Below, piece by piece: positions 28,273 through 38,413 of a stretch of DNA of 64,000 nucleotides. Each line of letters opens with the position of its first letter. The stretch's first letter is position 1. Source of the DNA: Leptospira biflexa (GTDB lineage: Bacteria > Spirochaetota > Leptospiria > Turneriellales > DYLW01); NCBI GenBank assembly GCA_020721865.1, contig DYLW01000010.1:1-64000 (forward strand), written 5' to 3'. The notes below the pieces were generated by a model. It ran no database searches, was not told the origin of the DNA, and worked only from the letters and a program-made list of their open reading frames with translations. A program made the position numbers and the translations under genes.

Positions 28273-28827
28273 CTATTTTATGGGTTCCATTAACACGTCG
28301 GCACCCAGATTAACGAAGTGCTTTTGCCCAAGGAGATTGAGTTCCACCGTAATCCTCTTTTTCCTTGGGTGTATTTTTTTGATAAGGACTTCTTTCCCCT
28401 TGAGCGGGCCGGACAAAACCCGGAAAATATTTCCTTCTCTTGCAATGGCGGTGAGCCCGATTTCTTCGCCTCCGGCAGTTAATTCCAGAATCAGATCCAT
28501 TTCATCTGGATGGACGTGGGTAATTGTCTCTGTTTCCTTTCTGCCCAAGATTTTGTAAATAATGGGGTAAAGACCGATGTTTATATTCCGGAGGATTTCC
28601 TGCGTGCGGTAGGTTTCCAGAGGGGTATCTGTTTGCATAAAAAAATAGCCGGAGAACAAGGCCTTTGTGACAAGCCGGGTTTTTCCGCTTTTGCGTATAT
28701 GGAGTATACGCCGGGGGAGCAGGGTACCGTACTCCGGAAATAAACGGACGAACCATCTTCGGGCGGTCATCTCATGGCCGGTGCCGCATTGCAGGGCATA
28801 CCAGTATAAATTATTACGTTCGCTCAT
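28273..28827 (-). CDS. NusG-like specialised transcription antitermination protein (NGN + KOW)
   Basis: WYALQCGTGHEMTARRWFV..LLPRRILHIRKSGK...LFSGYFFMQ; C-terminal KOW FRVLSGPLKGKEVLIKKIHPRKKRITVEL. Confidence 0.85.
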   Translation of the reverse strand: MSERNNLYWYALQCGTGHEMTARRWFVRLFPEYGTLLPRRILHIRKSGKTRLVTKALFSGYFFMQTDTPLETYRTQEILRNINIGLYPIIYKILGRKETETITHVHPDEMDLILELTAGGEEIGLTAIAREGNIFRVLSGPLKGKEVLIKKIHPRKKRITVELNLLGQKHFVNLGADVLMEPIK

Positions 28828-28851
28828 TTTTCACTGGGATAAAAAAATTCT

Positions 28852-28880
28852 TTGACAATGGGGATTTAATTTGGTATTGA
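28852..28880 (+). promoter_or_regulatory. Putative sigma70 promoter TTGACA-N17-TATTGA
   Basis: Hexamers with 17-bp spacing directly upstream of the start at 28887/28899. Confidence 0.45.
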
Positions 28881-28886
28881 GGTATC

Positions 28887-29612
28887 GTGAAAAGAAAAAT
28901 GTTTGGGAAGATGGCCACCGTGGCGTTTTTTCTATTGGTTTGGGATCAATGTGTGTTCGCGGAAAAGAAAATCAAAGATCCGGAGTATGACCAGATGCGT
29001 TCGGAATCCGTGGATTATATCAATTCCTTCCGGTGGGAACTGGAGGACGATGGAATATCCACCGCCAATATCTTTTCCAAACCCAAAAAAAACACCGCGA
29101 GTCTGGAACAGATGACATTGATTCCGGCCTCGGACAAATTTAAATCGTCTGCCAGTGTTGGTTTTGGCGGTTTGTTGTCCTATAGCTGGTATTTTAGAAA
29201 TATTTACCAGGTGGCTCTCCGGATGGGGCGTACTGAATTTTCGGTTAAAGATCCCTTGGATTACCTGTCCAATATTCTATTCTTAGCTACTTTCCGGGCA
29301 CCCTTTTACCGGTACCGGGCTTTTTCTGCAGGGGTTGGATTGTCTTCCGGAATGAATTTCTCTGGGTATGGAGTCAGACAAAGAGTTGTTGTGGACCAGT
29401 GGGGGAGTGAACGGGATCAATATTATGATTACCATGAAGAAAACTGGATTCTGATCGCAGAATTAGAGCTGGTTTATGATGTCTCTGACCGCTGGTTCCT
29501 TGGCTTGCATGGTGGATATGGATACCAACCGCAGGAAACCGGTCCGCAAGACAAAAGAGAGAATGTTAAAATGTTCATCAATGGATTATCCTTTGGTTAT
29601 CATTTCCATTAA
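28887..29612 (+). CDS. Hypothetical exported, probably outer-membrane beta-barrel protein
   Basis: Signal peptide, alternating aromatic-rich strands, terminal NGLSFGYHFH; ATG at 28899 is an alternative start. Confidence 0.7.
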   Translation: MKRKMFGKMATVAFFLLVWDQCVFAEKKIKDPEYDQMRSESVDYINSFRWELEDDGISTANIFSKPKKNTASLEQMTLIPASDKFKSSASVGFGGLLSYSWYFRNIYQVALRMGRTEFSVKDPLDYLSNILFLATFRAPFYRYRAFSAGVGLSSGMNFSGYGVRQRVVVDQWGSERDQYYDYHEENWILIAELELVYDVSDRWFLGLHGGYGYQPQETGPQDKRENVKMFINGLSFGYHFH

Positions 29613-29661
29613 TCCTCCGGCATAACGCTTTACGGTGGGAGTTGCTGAATCAGTCTTTCCC

Positions 29662-32600
29662 ATGTATCCGGAAACAGAGAGAATACGTCGTTTCAAAAAC
29701 CTGGCGTCCCAGAGAGTAATGATTCTGGATGGAGCCACGGGAACATCCATCCAGAAAGAAAATCTGTCCGCTGCCGATTTTGGCGGTGAACAATATGAAG
29801 GATGCAATGAACATCTGAATAAAACCCGTCCGGATATTGTTCAGAAAATCCACCGGGGTTACCTGGAAGCCGGGGCGGATATCATAGAAACCAACACTTT
29901 CGGTTCCACATCCATCGTTTTAGCGGAATATGATCTGGCAGAGGAAGCCTATGAGCTTTCCCGTCTGGGGGCGGCTCTGGCACGGGAAATGGCGGATGAA
30001 TATTCCACCCCGGAAAAACCCCGCTTTGTGGCCGGCTCCATGGGGCCCACCACTAAAGCCCTGTCTCTTACCGGGGGAGCCACCTTTGATGAAATGAAGG
30101 CCGCCTATTATACGCAGGCAAAAGGCCTTGTTGACGGCGGTGTGGATTTATTGTATATTGAAACAGTACAGGATACTCTCAATTTAAAAGCGGCTGCCAT
30201 CGCCGTGATGCAACTGCGGGAGGAATATAAAATCCAGTTTCCCGTGATGCTTTCCGCCACCATTGAACCCACGGGCACCATGCTGGGTGGCCAGAGCATT
30301 GAATCCTTCTGGGCGTCCGTGGAGCATCTGCATCCCATTTCCGTGGGTATCAATTGTGCCACCGGTCCCTCCCAGATGCGGGATCACATCCGCACCTTGT
30401 CCCAGATCTCCCATACCTGCGTTTCCTGTATGCCCAATGCCGGTCTGCCGGATGAGGACGGAAACTATAATGAGACTCCGGAGAAACTCTCTTCTGTTTT
30501 GCATGAATTTGGGCAGGACGGCTGGCTGAATATTGTGGGGGGCTGCTGCGGAACCACGCCGGAGCACATCCGGAAAATAGCGGAATCCTTTTCCTCCATC
30601 CCACCCCGGAAGATTGACGTGAAGCCGGTTTCGTTTCTTTCCGGAATTGACTATCTGGAGCTGGATTCCCAGAACCGGCCTTACCTCATTGCGGAACGTA
30701 CCAATGTGATTGGTTCCCGCAATTTTAAGAATATGATCATTGAAGGCCGGCTGGAAGAAGGAGCGGAGATTGCCCGCAAACAGGTAAAAGCCGGTGCCCA
30801 TATCATCGACGTGTGTCTGTCTAATCCGGATCGGGATGAGATGGCGGACATGATGGCGTTTCTGCCGGTGCTGCTGAAAAAAGTCAAAGCCCCGCTGATG
30901 ATAGATTCCACGGATAAAAATGTTATGGAAGCATCCCTCAAACTGGTGCAGGGGAAGGCCATTATCAACAGCATCAACCTGGAGGATGGTAGAAGAAGAT
31001 TTGATGAGGTTGTTCCCCTTGCCCTTCAATACGGTGCCGCTCTGGTGGTGGGAACCATTGACGAGGATCCGGAAAGCGGGATGGCCCTGACCCCGGAACG
31101 CAAGCTGGCCATTGCGGAAAGGTCTTACCATATATTGACGGAGGAATTTCATTTTCCGGAAACGGATATTTACTTTGATCCGCTGGTGTTCCCCATCGGC
31201 ACGGGAGATGAGAAATACATTGGATCTTCTGCCGCCACCATAGAAGGGTTGCGACGAATAAAAGAAAGGTTTCCCAACGTAAAAAGCACCATGGGGGTCT
31301 CCAACGTTTCCTTTGGTTTGCCGGCAGCGGGCAGGGAAGTGCTGAATTCTGTTTTCCTTTACCATGCGGTTAAGAATGGTCTGGACAGTGCCATTGTGAA
31401 CACGGAAAAGCTCAAACGCTATGCGTCCATTCCGGAGGAAGAAAAAACCCTGGCCGAAAAATTAATTTTCCACACAAAAGAGGAATACCGGGACGCTCTC
31501 ACTGCATTCGCGAATTTTTATAAAGATAAAAAAGATGATGTTGCTTCTCTGGATGAACGCCGGGACTGGCCTCCGGAAAAAGTGGTTTTTCAGGATATAC
31601 TGGACGGTAGCAAGGAAGGTCTGATCCCCGCCCTGGACAAACTCCTTGCCTCCGGGTTGAAACCTCTGGATATTGTGAATGGTCCCATGATGCAGGGAAT
31701 GGCCCAGGTGGGCACGCTGTTTAATGAAAATAAACTCATCGTCGCGGAAGTTCTGGAAAGTGCGGAAACCATGAAGGCCGCCGTGGGTTATCTGGAAGGG
31801 TTCATGGAAAAAGCGGACACCAGTAAAAAATCCAGGGTGATTCTGGCCACCGTGAAAGGGGATGTCCATGATATTGGGAAAAACTTGGTGGAAATTATTC
31901 TGACTAATAACGGCTATGATGTCATTGATCTGGGGATCAAAGTTCCTCCGGAGAAAATCATTGAGGCATACCACCAGTATAACCCGGATTACATTGGGCT
32001 TTCTGGTCTTCTGGTGAAATCTGCCCAGCAGATGGTATCCACGGCGGCGGATATGAAAAAAGCCGGCATTCAGGTTCCTCTTTTTGTGGGCGGAGCCGCC
32101 CTTTCTGAAAATTTTGCCCGTAATAAAATCCAGCCGGAATATGCCGGCTCCATTGTGTATTCCAAAGATGCCATGACCGGCCTTTCCCAGATGAACCACT
32201 TTTCGGATCCCCAGCTTCGTGCGGATATGGAAAAAATCTGGAGTATCCATGCTCCGCTGCCGGATGCTCCTCCATCGGCCACGACAAAACGGGAAACCTT
32301 GGAAAGAACCAAATGGGTAATAGATTATAACTATGGCCCCAAAGCTCCGGTGGATTTAAAGACCCATGTTTTCCCTGCCGATGTGGCCACTTCCCGGGAA
32401 CTGGAGGAAGCCTTTGGTTATATCAATGACGGAATGCTGTATAAAAACCATCTGGGTTACAAAGGAAATCTGAAAAATGCACTGGAAACCGGTGATCCCA
32501 AAGTGATGGAATTAAAAAACGTAGTGGATAAAGCTATGGAGATCCTCACCTCCGGGCCTCCTTTTGGCGGGCGGGGAGTTTTCCGGTTTTTCCGTGCGGC

Positions 32601-33165
32601 CAGTGAGGGGAATAGAGTCTATCTCTATAACGATAAAAAAACAGAAAAAATAGCTACCTTGGAATTTCCCCGGCAGACTTGGGGTTGGGAAATTTCCCTG
32701 GCCGATTATATTGCCCCCAAAGATTCCGGCCTGGAAGATTTTCTGGGTATGTTTGTGGTCTCTGCCGGGTTTGGCATCCGGGCAAAAGTGAAAGAACTGA
32801 AAGAAAGAGGGGAATACCTGCTGGCCCATACGCTACAGTCTGTGGCCCTGGAATCGGCAGAAGGAATGGCGGAGTGGGTACACCAGAAAATGCGGGCAAT
32901 GTGGGGCTGGCCGGATGCACCGGGGACAGAGAAAAAAGACCTTTTCCGGAATTCATACGCTGGGCTTCGCTATTCCTTTGGCTATCCCGCCTGTCCCAAT
33001 CTGGAAGACCAGAAGGTGATCTGGAATAACCTGAAGCCGGAGGAAACCATTGGAGTGGAGCTGACGGAAGGTTTTATGATGGAACCGGAAGCGTCCGTTT
33101 CTGCCATCGTATTCCAGCATCCGGATGCAAGGTATTTTTCCGTCCATCCGGAAGAGGAAGCCTAA
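29662..33165 (+). CDS. metH: Cobalamin-dependent methionine synthase
   Basis: DGATGTSIQKENLS; GGCCGTTPEHI; ERTNVIGSRNFKNMI; GDVHDIGKNLVEIILTNNGYDVIDLG; activation domain RYSFGYPACPNLEDQ. Confidence 0.98.
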   Translation: MYPETERIRRFKNLASQRVMILDGATGTSIQKENLSAADFGGEQYEGCNEHLNKTRPDIVQKIHRGYLEAGADIIETNTFGSTSIVLAEYDLAEEAYELSRLGAALAREMADEYSTPEKPRFVAGSMGPTTKALSLTGGATFDEMKAAYYTQAKGLVDGGVDLLYIETVQDTLNLKAAAIAVMQLREEYKIQFPVMLSATIEPTGTMLGGQSIESFWASVEHLHPISVGINCATGPSQMRDHIRTLSQISHTCVSCMPNAGLPDEDGNYNETPEKLSSVLHEFGQDGWLNIVGGCCGTTPEHIRKIAESFSSIPPRKIDVKPVSFLSGIDYLELDSQNRPYLIAERTNVIGSRNFKNMIIEGRLEEGAEIARKQVKAGAHIIDVCLSNPDRDEMADMMAFLPVLLKKVKAPLMIDSTDKNVMEASLKLVQGKAIINSINLEDGRRRFDEVVPLALQYGAALVVGTIDEDPESGMALTPERKLAIAERSYHILTEEFHFPETDIYFDPLVFPIGTGDEKYIGSSAATIEGLRRIKERFPNVKSTMGVSNVSFGLPAAGREVLNSVFLYHAVKNGLDSAIVNTEKLKRYASIPEEEKTLAEKLIFHTKEEYRDALTAFANFYKDKKDDVASLDERRDWPPEKVVFQDILDGSKEGLIPALDKLLASGLKPLDIVNGPMMQGMAQVGTLFNENKLIVAEVLESAETMKAAVGYLEGFMEKADTSKKSRVILATVKGDVHDIGKNLVEIILTNNGYDVIDLGIKVPPEKIIEAYHQYNPDYIGLSGLLVKSAQQMVSTAADMKKAGIQVPLFVGGAALSENFARNKIQPEYAGSIVYSKDAMTGLSQMNHFSDPQLRADMEKIWSIHAPLPDAPPSATTKRETLERTKWVIDYNYGPKAPVDLKTHVFPADVATSRELEEAFGYINDGMLYKNHLGYKGNLKNALETGDPKVMELKNVVDKAMEILTSGPPFGGRGVFRFFRAASEGNRVYLYNDKKTEKIATLEFPRQTWGWEISLADYIAPKDSGLEDFLGMFVVSAGFGIRAKVKELKERGEYLLAHTLQSVALESAEGMAEWVHQKMRAMWGWPDAPGTEKKDLFRNSYAGLRYSFGYPACPNLEDQKVIWNNLKPEETIGVELTEGFMMEPEASVSAIVFQHPDARYFSVHPEEEA

Positions 33166-33539
33166 TCCGGTTTTATCCCCAGTACCTCATAGATGGTTTC
33201 GATGAGGTTTTTCATAACGATGGGCTTTCTCACATACCGCTCAATGCCGATGGCTTTTGCATTGTTCAGGTGAATTTCTTCGTTGTACGCAGACGTGACG
33301 ATAATGGGTATATGGGGATCTTCCTTTTTGATCCGGCGGGACATTTCTATGCCGTCCAGAATGGGCATTTGGATATCGGATATAATGACATCCGGCTTTT
33401 TTTCGCGGTAAACTCTGTACCCGTCCTCCCCGTTTTCCGCGAGGAGGACGGTGGTAAAATACCGCTTGAGGGCTCTCTCAATCAGGAACCGGATGTCTTC
33501 GTCGTCTTCAACGCATAAAATGGTTATGTCCGTGGCCAT
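33162..33539 (-). CDS. Single-domain response regulator (CheY-like)
   Basis: ILCVEDDEDIRFLIERAL, PDVIISDIQMPILDGIEM, PIIVTSAYNEE, YVRKPI. Confidence 0.95.
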   Translation of the reverse strand: MATDITILCVEDDEDIRFLIERALKRYFTTVLLAENGEDGYRVYREKKPDVIISDIQMPILDGIEMSRRIKKEDPHIPIIVTSAYNEEIHLNNAKAIGIERYVRKPIVMKNLIETIYEVLGIKPD

Positions 33540-33540
33540 C

Positions 33541-35958
33541 TCATTTTTCGCTGATAGATTTCAGTATACTCCCAAAGGTGATTTTCCCAAATATCTGGTT
33601 TTTAGATGATTTCACCTCATCAAAATATTTCCGGATTTCTTTCATGAAAGCATCCTTTCCGTCATATCCCAAAATATCATAATCCGAGGGATCCATATCA
33701 GAAATTATATCCTCCATTTCCATTAAATCCGGATCTCTGGCCAGAAGCCAGGTATTTTTCTCTTCTGATTGGGTGACGTATCCCCGGGCTTTGAATTTAT
33801 TGATGATCAGTAAAAATTCTGCCTGGTCTGAATTGGTGATTTTTAACAGATCGGCCTCTTTCACCGGGCCTTTTCCGGATTGGAAAGCTTTTGCGAGAGT
33901 ATACAGGATTTTTATCCCGTACCAGATCTGGCGTTTTTCTTCTTCATTGGCCATTTTTTTCCCGGATAAACGGATCATCATGGGGAACTGGACAAAAAAC
34001 GCAATTTCCGCTCCAAAAAGCATAATCATAGCGGAAGTGTTCACCAGAAGAAGGAGCAGGGGGATGGCTGCCAAAGTTCCATAAACCGCAAACGTTCCCT
34101 TGGAAAAGGAAGAAGCATACAGTTTGAAAAACAGCAGAAAGATTACCCATGAAAAGGAAGTGGCTGCCGCACCAATGCTGGCCGCTTTATTGCTTACGAA
34201 TGTATTGGGGATGACTTTGTATGTCACAAAAAACAAAACCCAGATCACGGCAAAAGGCAGGATCACATTCCCCACGGCGGAGATGAGACTTCTCCAGATG
34301 GGCGAGCTTTTTATCACAGAGAATTCCAGAGAGGATTTCTGGTCTCTGATGGGTTTGTAGTTGGATATAATGTTATAGCTGGAACCTACGATGAAAAACT
34401 TTCCGGATGGACTATGGTATTCAATATCATACAAGTCTTCGGAGCTGGGGGAGGATAAATTCAGCCACTGGATTTTTCCATCCACCGTGCGGTTGGAATA
34501 GCGGATGTCCCCGTTATCCCCAACCATTACAGCGAAATCCTCACTGATGGTTTTCACATCCCGGAAATCTAAGTCTTTGGACATATTTTTTCTTTCCCAG
34601 GTGATTCCGCCATCTACGGTATAAAGAAGGGTACCGGAACGTCCCACAATCCAGCCTGTATTGCCTTCCAGAGATATTCCCATTAGATCCGCTTTTGTTT
34701 CCGGATTGGCGGCCTTAACGGAATCCCACACCGCCCAGGTCCGTCCATAGTCCCGGGTGAGGAATGCGGAGTTACCAGTTCCGATGATACCATAAACCCC
34801 GGCTTCCGGTCCCACTTTGGACAAACTCAGGAAATCCGCATTCACCCCTTTTATGTAAGAGGGCATCCAGGAATCTCCACCGTTATCTGTGTACAGAATC
34901 AGCCCACCGGAGCCGAGGATGATACCATTCTGGTTGTTGAACATCCGTATCCGCTGGAATTTCATGGGAAAAAGAAAATTCAATTCCTCCCGTTGAAAAT
35001 GGGTAACCATCCAGGTCTCCCCGGAGTCATAGGATTTGATCAGAGTTCCCTCGCTGGTAATCACAAACCATCGGTTTCCCATAATGTCCATGTCATGGTA
35101 TGCGGCGGTCTTCAGCGTGGCCGGAGAGGCAAATTCCATTTTCCCAAAGATGGGACTGTTTTTTTCCGGCTGGATAATCTCATTGGTGGCGGAATTGATG
35201 ACCACATTCTGGTTCTGATAATCAAAATTGATTTTTTTCACAAGATTCGTGTCCATCCATCGGCCGCTTTTATCCAAAGAAGCATATACTCCTTTGTCTC
35301 CCAAGGCAATGGTTTCTGTTGCAAATGTTTTGATTTTATACAGATCCGGGGAAGCAAACTGGTTTAATAAAAGCTGTGCATAGGAAATACCAATGGTGAG
35401 CAGAACCGGTCCAAAAATCATGGCCATTAAAAATCCGGAAATTTTCTGAAGCATGGGACGGGGCCGGTGCACCCGCCAGATGGTATTCATGGATTCTTCC
35501 ACATTACGCAAAACCCCGGTGGCGGAAAACAGCATAACCAGAAAACCCACCCCTCCAATGGCGGTAGCGTTCTGGAGTAATTCCTTAATAATATTGATGT
35601 ATGGATCCAGATCCAAGGGGATTCCGTTTTTCCGGGTGAATTCCTTGGCCATGCTGAAGTATTCATCCGTGTTGATGACCTTGGCCCCCACCAGCAACAG
35701 CACCACCAATGCGGGGACAAAACTCACAATGAGAGCATAACTGATGGACGTGGCCCGTAAAATGGAATTATCCTTCATGAATTTCTTTCCGGATGCTACC
35801 ATGTTGCGGATAAATTTCCGGAAATATTTCATAAAGGCATTGGTGAGAACTTCCTCATCACTCTGGATATCCGCAATGGTTTTTTTTGCGGTTTCTATAA
35901 TTTTATTGGGTTTTTTTATACTTTTATTTTTGCTATTTTCTGGATTTGTGTCTTTCAT
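33541..35958 (-). CDS. YihY/BrkB-family membrane protein with inserted BNR/Ycf48-like propeller
   Basis: YihY core (ILRATSISYALIVSFVPALVVLLLVG...FSATGVLRNVEESMNTIWRV...GAEIAFFVQFP) separated by SYDSGETWMVTHF, YTDNGGDSWMPSYI, TRDYGRTWAVWDS, TVDGGITWERKNM repeats. Confidence 0.87.
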   Translation of the reverse strand: MKDTNPENSKNKSIKKPNKIIETAKKTIADIQSDEEVLTNAFMKYFRKFIRNMVASGKKFMKDNSILRATSISYALIVSFVPALVVLLLVGAKVINTDEYFSMAKEFTRKNGIPLDLDPYINIIKELLQNATAIGGVGFLVMLFSATGVLRNVEESMNTIWRVHRPRPMLQKISGFLMAMIFGPVLLTIGISYAQLLLNQFASPDLYKIKTFATETIALGDKGVYASLDKSGRWMDTNLVKKINFDYQNQNVVINSATNEIIQPEKNSPIFGKMEFASPATLKTAAYHDMDIMGNRWFVITSEGTLIKSYDSGETWMVTHFQREELNFLFPMKFQRIRMFNNQNGIILGSGGLILYTDNGGDSWMPSYIKGVNADFLSLSKVGPEAGVYGIIGTGNSAFLTRDYGRTWAVWDSVKAANPETKADLMGISLEGNTGWIVGRSGTLLYTVDGGITWERKNMSKDLDFRDVKTISEDFAVMVGDNGDIRYSNRTVDGKIQWLNLSSPSSEDLYDIEYHSPSGKFFIVGSSYNIISNYKPIRDQKSSLEFSVIKSSPIWRSLISAVGNVILPFAVIWVLFFVTYKVIPNTFVSNKAASIGAAATSFSWVIFLLFFKLYASSFSKGTFAVYGTLAAIPLLLLLVNTSAMIMLFGAEIAFFVQFPMMIRLSGKKMANEEEKRQIWYGIKILYTLAKAFQSGKGPVKEADLLKITNSDQAEFLLIINKFKARGYVTQSEEKNTWLLARDPDLMEMEDIISDMDPSDYDILGYDGKDAFMKEIRKYFDEVKSSKNQIFGKITFGSILKSISEK

Positions 35959-36171
35959 TGCTTCTCTCCGGATGGACGTTTATTTACAGTACCGTTTGGC
36001 AGATGTTTCCCATGCGATCAAATATTTTTTTGTTTATCTGCGTTTTCTACGTTTTTTTCTCCCGTCCGATGGGTTAATCCAATAAATCTGAGGGTGGCCA
36101 TAAAAGCGTTGACGCTTCATGCAAAGGAATTTAGCGTTCCGTATTCTTTTTATCCAAATTAAGGGGGAAAT

Positions 36172-37098
36172 ATGGAGATCAAAGCACCGGAAAATAATGA
36201 ATTGGAATTAAATCCCGGAGAAAGGCGATGGGCCATTCTGTCCCATGCGTCCACTTTTTTTACGTATATTATCGCTGCGTTTTCACCGGTTCTGGAGATG
36301 GCGGGGGTTTACAATCTGGTGACGCCTTGGATTCTGCAGCTTTTCATGCGGAACAAGCCTTTCGCCCGGGGACAGGCAAAAGAAGCATTTCTGTTCCAGA
36401 TTTTTCTGGTAGTTTACTATTATTGGATTTATTCCTACCGCCAGAGTTCCTCCCTTGGCTGGATATGGTATCCGCTTCTGATAACCGGGGTGGGAATCCA
36501 TCTGGTGAATTTTATTCTGGCGGTGATTTTTGTCCTCTTTAAAAAAGATTTTCACTATCCGTTCAGCCCGTTCTACCATTTCCGGAAATGGCAGAAAAAA
36601 AAGTATGATTCCAATTTGTTCATTGGGAAGTTTGATTCCAAAAACCAGGCAGAATTTGTCAAAAAACACATAGAGAGACTCAAAGCCATCGGCGTGCAGG
36701 TGAAAAAAATGGCGGCCACGATAAAAAATCCGGAGGTAAAAACAAAAATATCCTCCATATCGGCCAATATTGATAAAATTATTCTGAATTTTGAGAAAGA
36801 TCCCGGCGATGTGAACCGTTACCGGCAATTTCTGCAATACTATCCGGACGCCACCGTGAAGCTGCTGGAAAAATACCAGTTTCTGGAGAGCTCCAGTGAC
36901 AATCCGGCGGATCTGGCCGCAAGTCTGGAAAAGGTGAGTTCCACTCTGGATTTATTGAAAAATGCCTATGAGGAATACTACCAGAAGCTGATTGATAACG
37001 ATGTCCAGGAGCTGAACATTGAAACCAAAATGATTGAGGAAACCCTCAAATATGATAATTTTGGTCAGAATTCTGCCCGGAATTCAGAGAAGAACTAA
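36172..37098 (+). CDS. Membrane protein: DUF4870-like N-terminus, XpaC-like helical C-terminus
   Basis: GERRWAILSHASTFFTYII...ARGQAKEAFLFQIFL; C-terminal helical region KVSSTLDLLKNAYEEYYQKLIDNDVQELNIETKMIEETLKYD. Confidence 0.7.
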   Translation: MEIKAPENNELELNPGERRWAILSHASTFFTYIIAAFSPVLEMAGVYNLVTPWILQLFMRNKPFARGQAKEAFLFQIFLVVYYYWIYSYRQSSSLGWIWYPLLITGVGIHLVNFILAVIFVLFKKDFHYPFSPFYHFRKWQKKKYDSNLFIGKFDSKNQAEFVKKHIERLKAIGVQVKKMAATIKNPEVKTKISSISANIDKIILNFEKDPGDVNRYRQFLQYYPDATVKLLEKYQFLESSSDNPADLAASLEKVSSTLDLLKNAYEEYYQKLIDNDVQELNIETKMIEETLKYDNFGQNSARNSEKN

Positions 37099-38369
37099 CC
37101 CGCCGGTAAATTAAGCGACGCGATACGCCGGTCGTGCAGGATATCCATTTCCGGAGCCAGCAGACGCACATACCGGTCAAAGTACAGCATCTGTTTCATC
37201 AGAAGGGCAAAACTCCGGGGAAAACGGATGCCGTGCTTTTCACTGACCTCCGCCACATCCAGCATGACTCCGTTCAGTTCCATTTCGCTGAGCGAAAAAA
37301 GCTTCTCCGGGGACAGTCTCTCAAAGACATTCTCCAGATCTTTTGCGAAGGATTCAATGATCACGTCCTCCCGTGTGGCCCCCACCTGGGTCAGTGCCCG
37401 TGCGAGGAGGTTAAAGTCCCGGAGCGTCATGGCCTGCATCATGGAGATGAGACCATTCCAGACCTCTTCAGAAAATCTTCCCACAATGCCAAAGTCAATA
37501 AATCCCACTCTCCCGTCTTCCAGAACCATCAGATTTCCCGCATGGACATCCCCGTGAAAAAATCCGCACTGGTGGATGGATGCATACCAGACATTCAATG
37601 CCCGCAGGAGAGTTTCCTCCGGGTTGTCTGTCACCTCTCTGATCGCATCCAGATCGGTCAGGGGAACCCCAAAAAAACGCTCCATGGTCAGCACTTTCCG
37701 GGTGGTTTTCTCCCAGTAAACCGTGGGGACACACACCATGGATTCTCCTATGTCATCCAGAAAGCGACCAAACTCCTCAATATTTTTCCCTTCCTGGATA
37801 AAATCAATTTCCTCTTTTAATATCTTGTGGAAATCCTCCAGAATGGCCGTCAGGGAAGTACGGGAAAATTCCGGGTTGATTTTCTCCATCAATGAAGACC
37901 CAAAATGCAGGAACTGAATATCGGCCTCCATTTTACCTGCCACATCGGGACGCTGCACTTTGATGACCACGTCCGTCCCGTCTTTCAATTTGGCTTCATG
38001 CACCTGGGCAATGGAGGCAGAGGCCATGGGGGAGGGTTCCACGGACAAGAACAGGTTTTCCAGGGAATCTCCCAGCTCCTCTTCCACGATTCGTTTTATT
38101 TTATCAAAGGGCAGGGGGGCCACATTGTCCAGGCACATCTGGAATTCATCCACAAATTCCCGGGGAAACAGGCTGGGGCTGGACGCGATGAATTGTCCCA
38201 GCTTGATATAGGTGGCTCCCAGATCCTCAAAGGTTTTCCGCAGGGCACGGGCAAAGGTAACTTTATTTCCACTCATGGCTGATAAAGAATACTCCAGAAT
38301 ATTTCTGGAACCGGCGATGGCCATATCCATGCTGCGTAGCAGGTTATTTACGGAAAATACAGAGTGCAT
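37095..38369 (-). CDS. UbiB/ABC1 (AarF) atypical kinase
   Basis: ALRKTFEDLGATYIKLGQFIASSPSLFP; ASIAQVHEAKLKDGTDVVIKVQRP; GFFHGDVHAGNLMVLEDGRVGFIDFGIVG. Confidence 0.95.
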   Translation of the reverse strand: MHSVFSVNNLLRSMDMAIAGSRNILEYSLSAMSGNKVTFARALRKTFEDLGATYIKLGQFIASSPSLFPREFVDEFQMCLDNVAPLPFDKIKRIVEEELGDSLENLFLSVEPSPMASASIAQVHEAKLKDGTDVVIKVQRPDVAGKMEADIQFLHFGSSLMEKINPEFSRTSLTAILEDFHKILKEEIDFIQEGKNIEEFGRFLDDIGESMVCVPTVYWEKTTRKVLTMERFFGVPLTDLDAIREVTDNPEETLLRALNVWYASIHQCGFFHGDVHAGNLMVLEDGRVGFIDFGIVGRFSEEVWNGLISMMQAMTLRDFNLLARALTQVGATREDVIIESFAKDLENVFERLSPEKLFSLSEMELNGVMLDVAEVSEKHGIRFPRSFALLMKQMLYFDRYVRLLAPEMDILHDRRIASLNLPAG

Positions 38370-38413
38370 AATCGTAACTGTCTTTTATAGAGGGACAGTC
38401 AAGAATTATAAAA

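Noticed and set aside
30184-31365. 393-aa minus-strand ORF opposite metH
   Set aside because: Antisense shadow of metH
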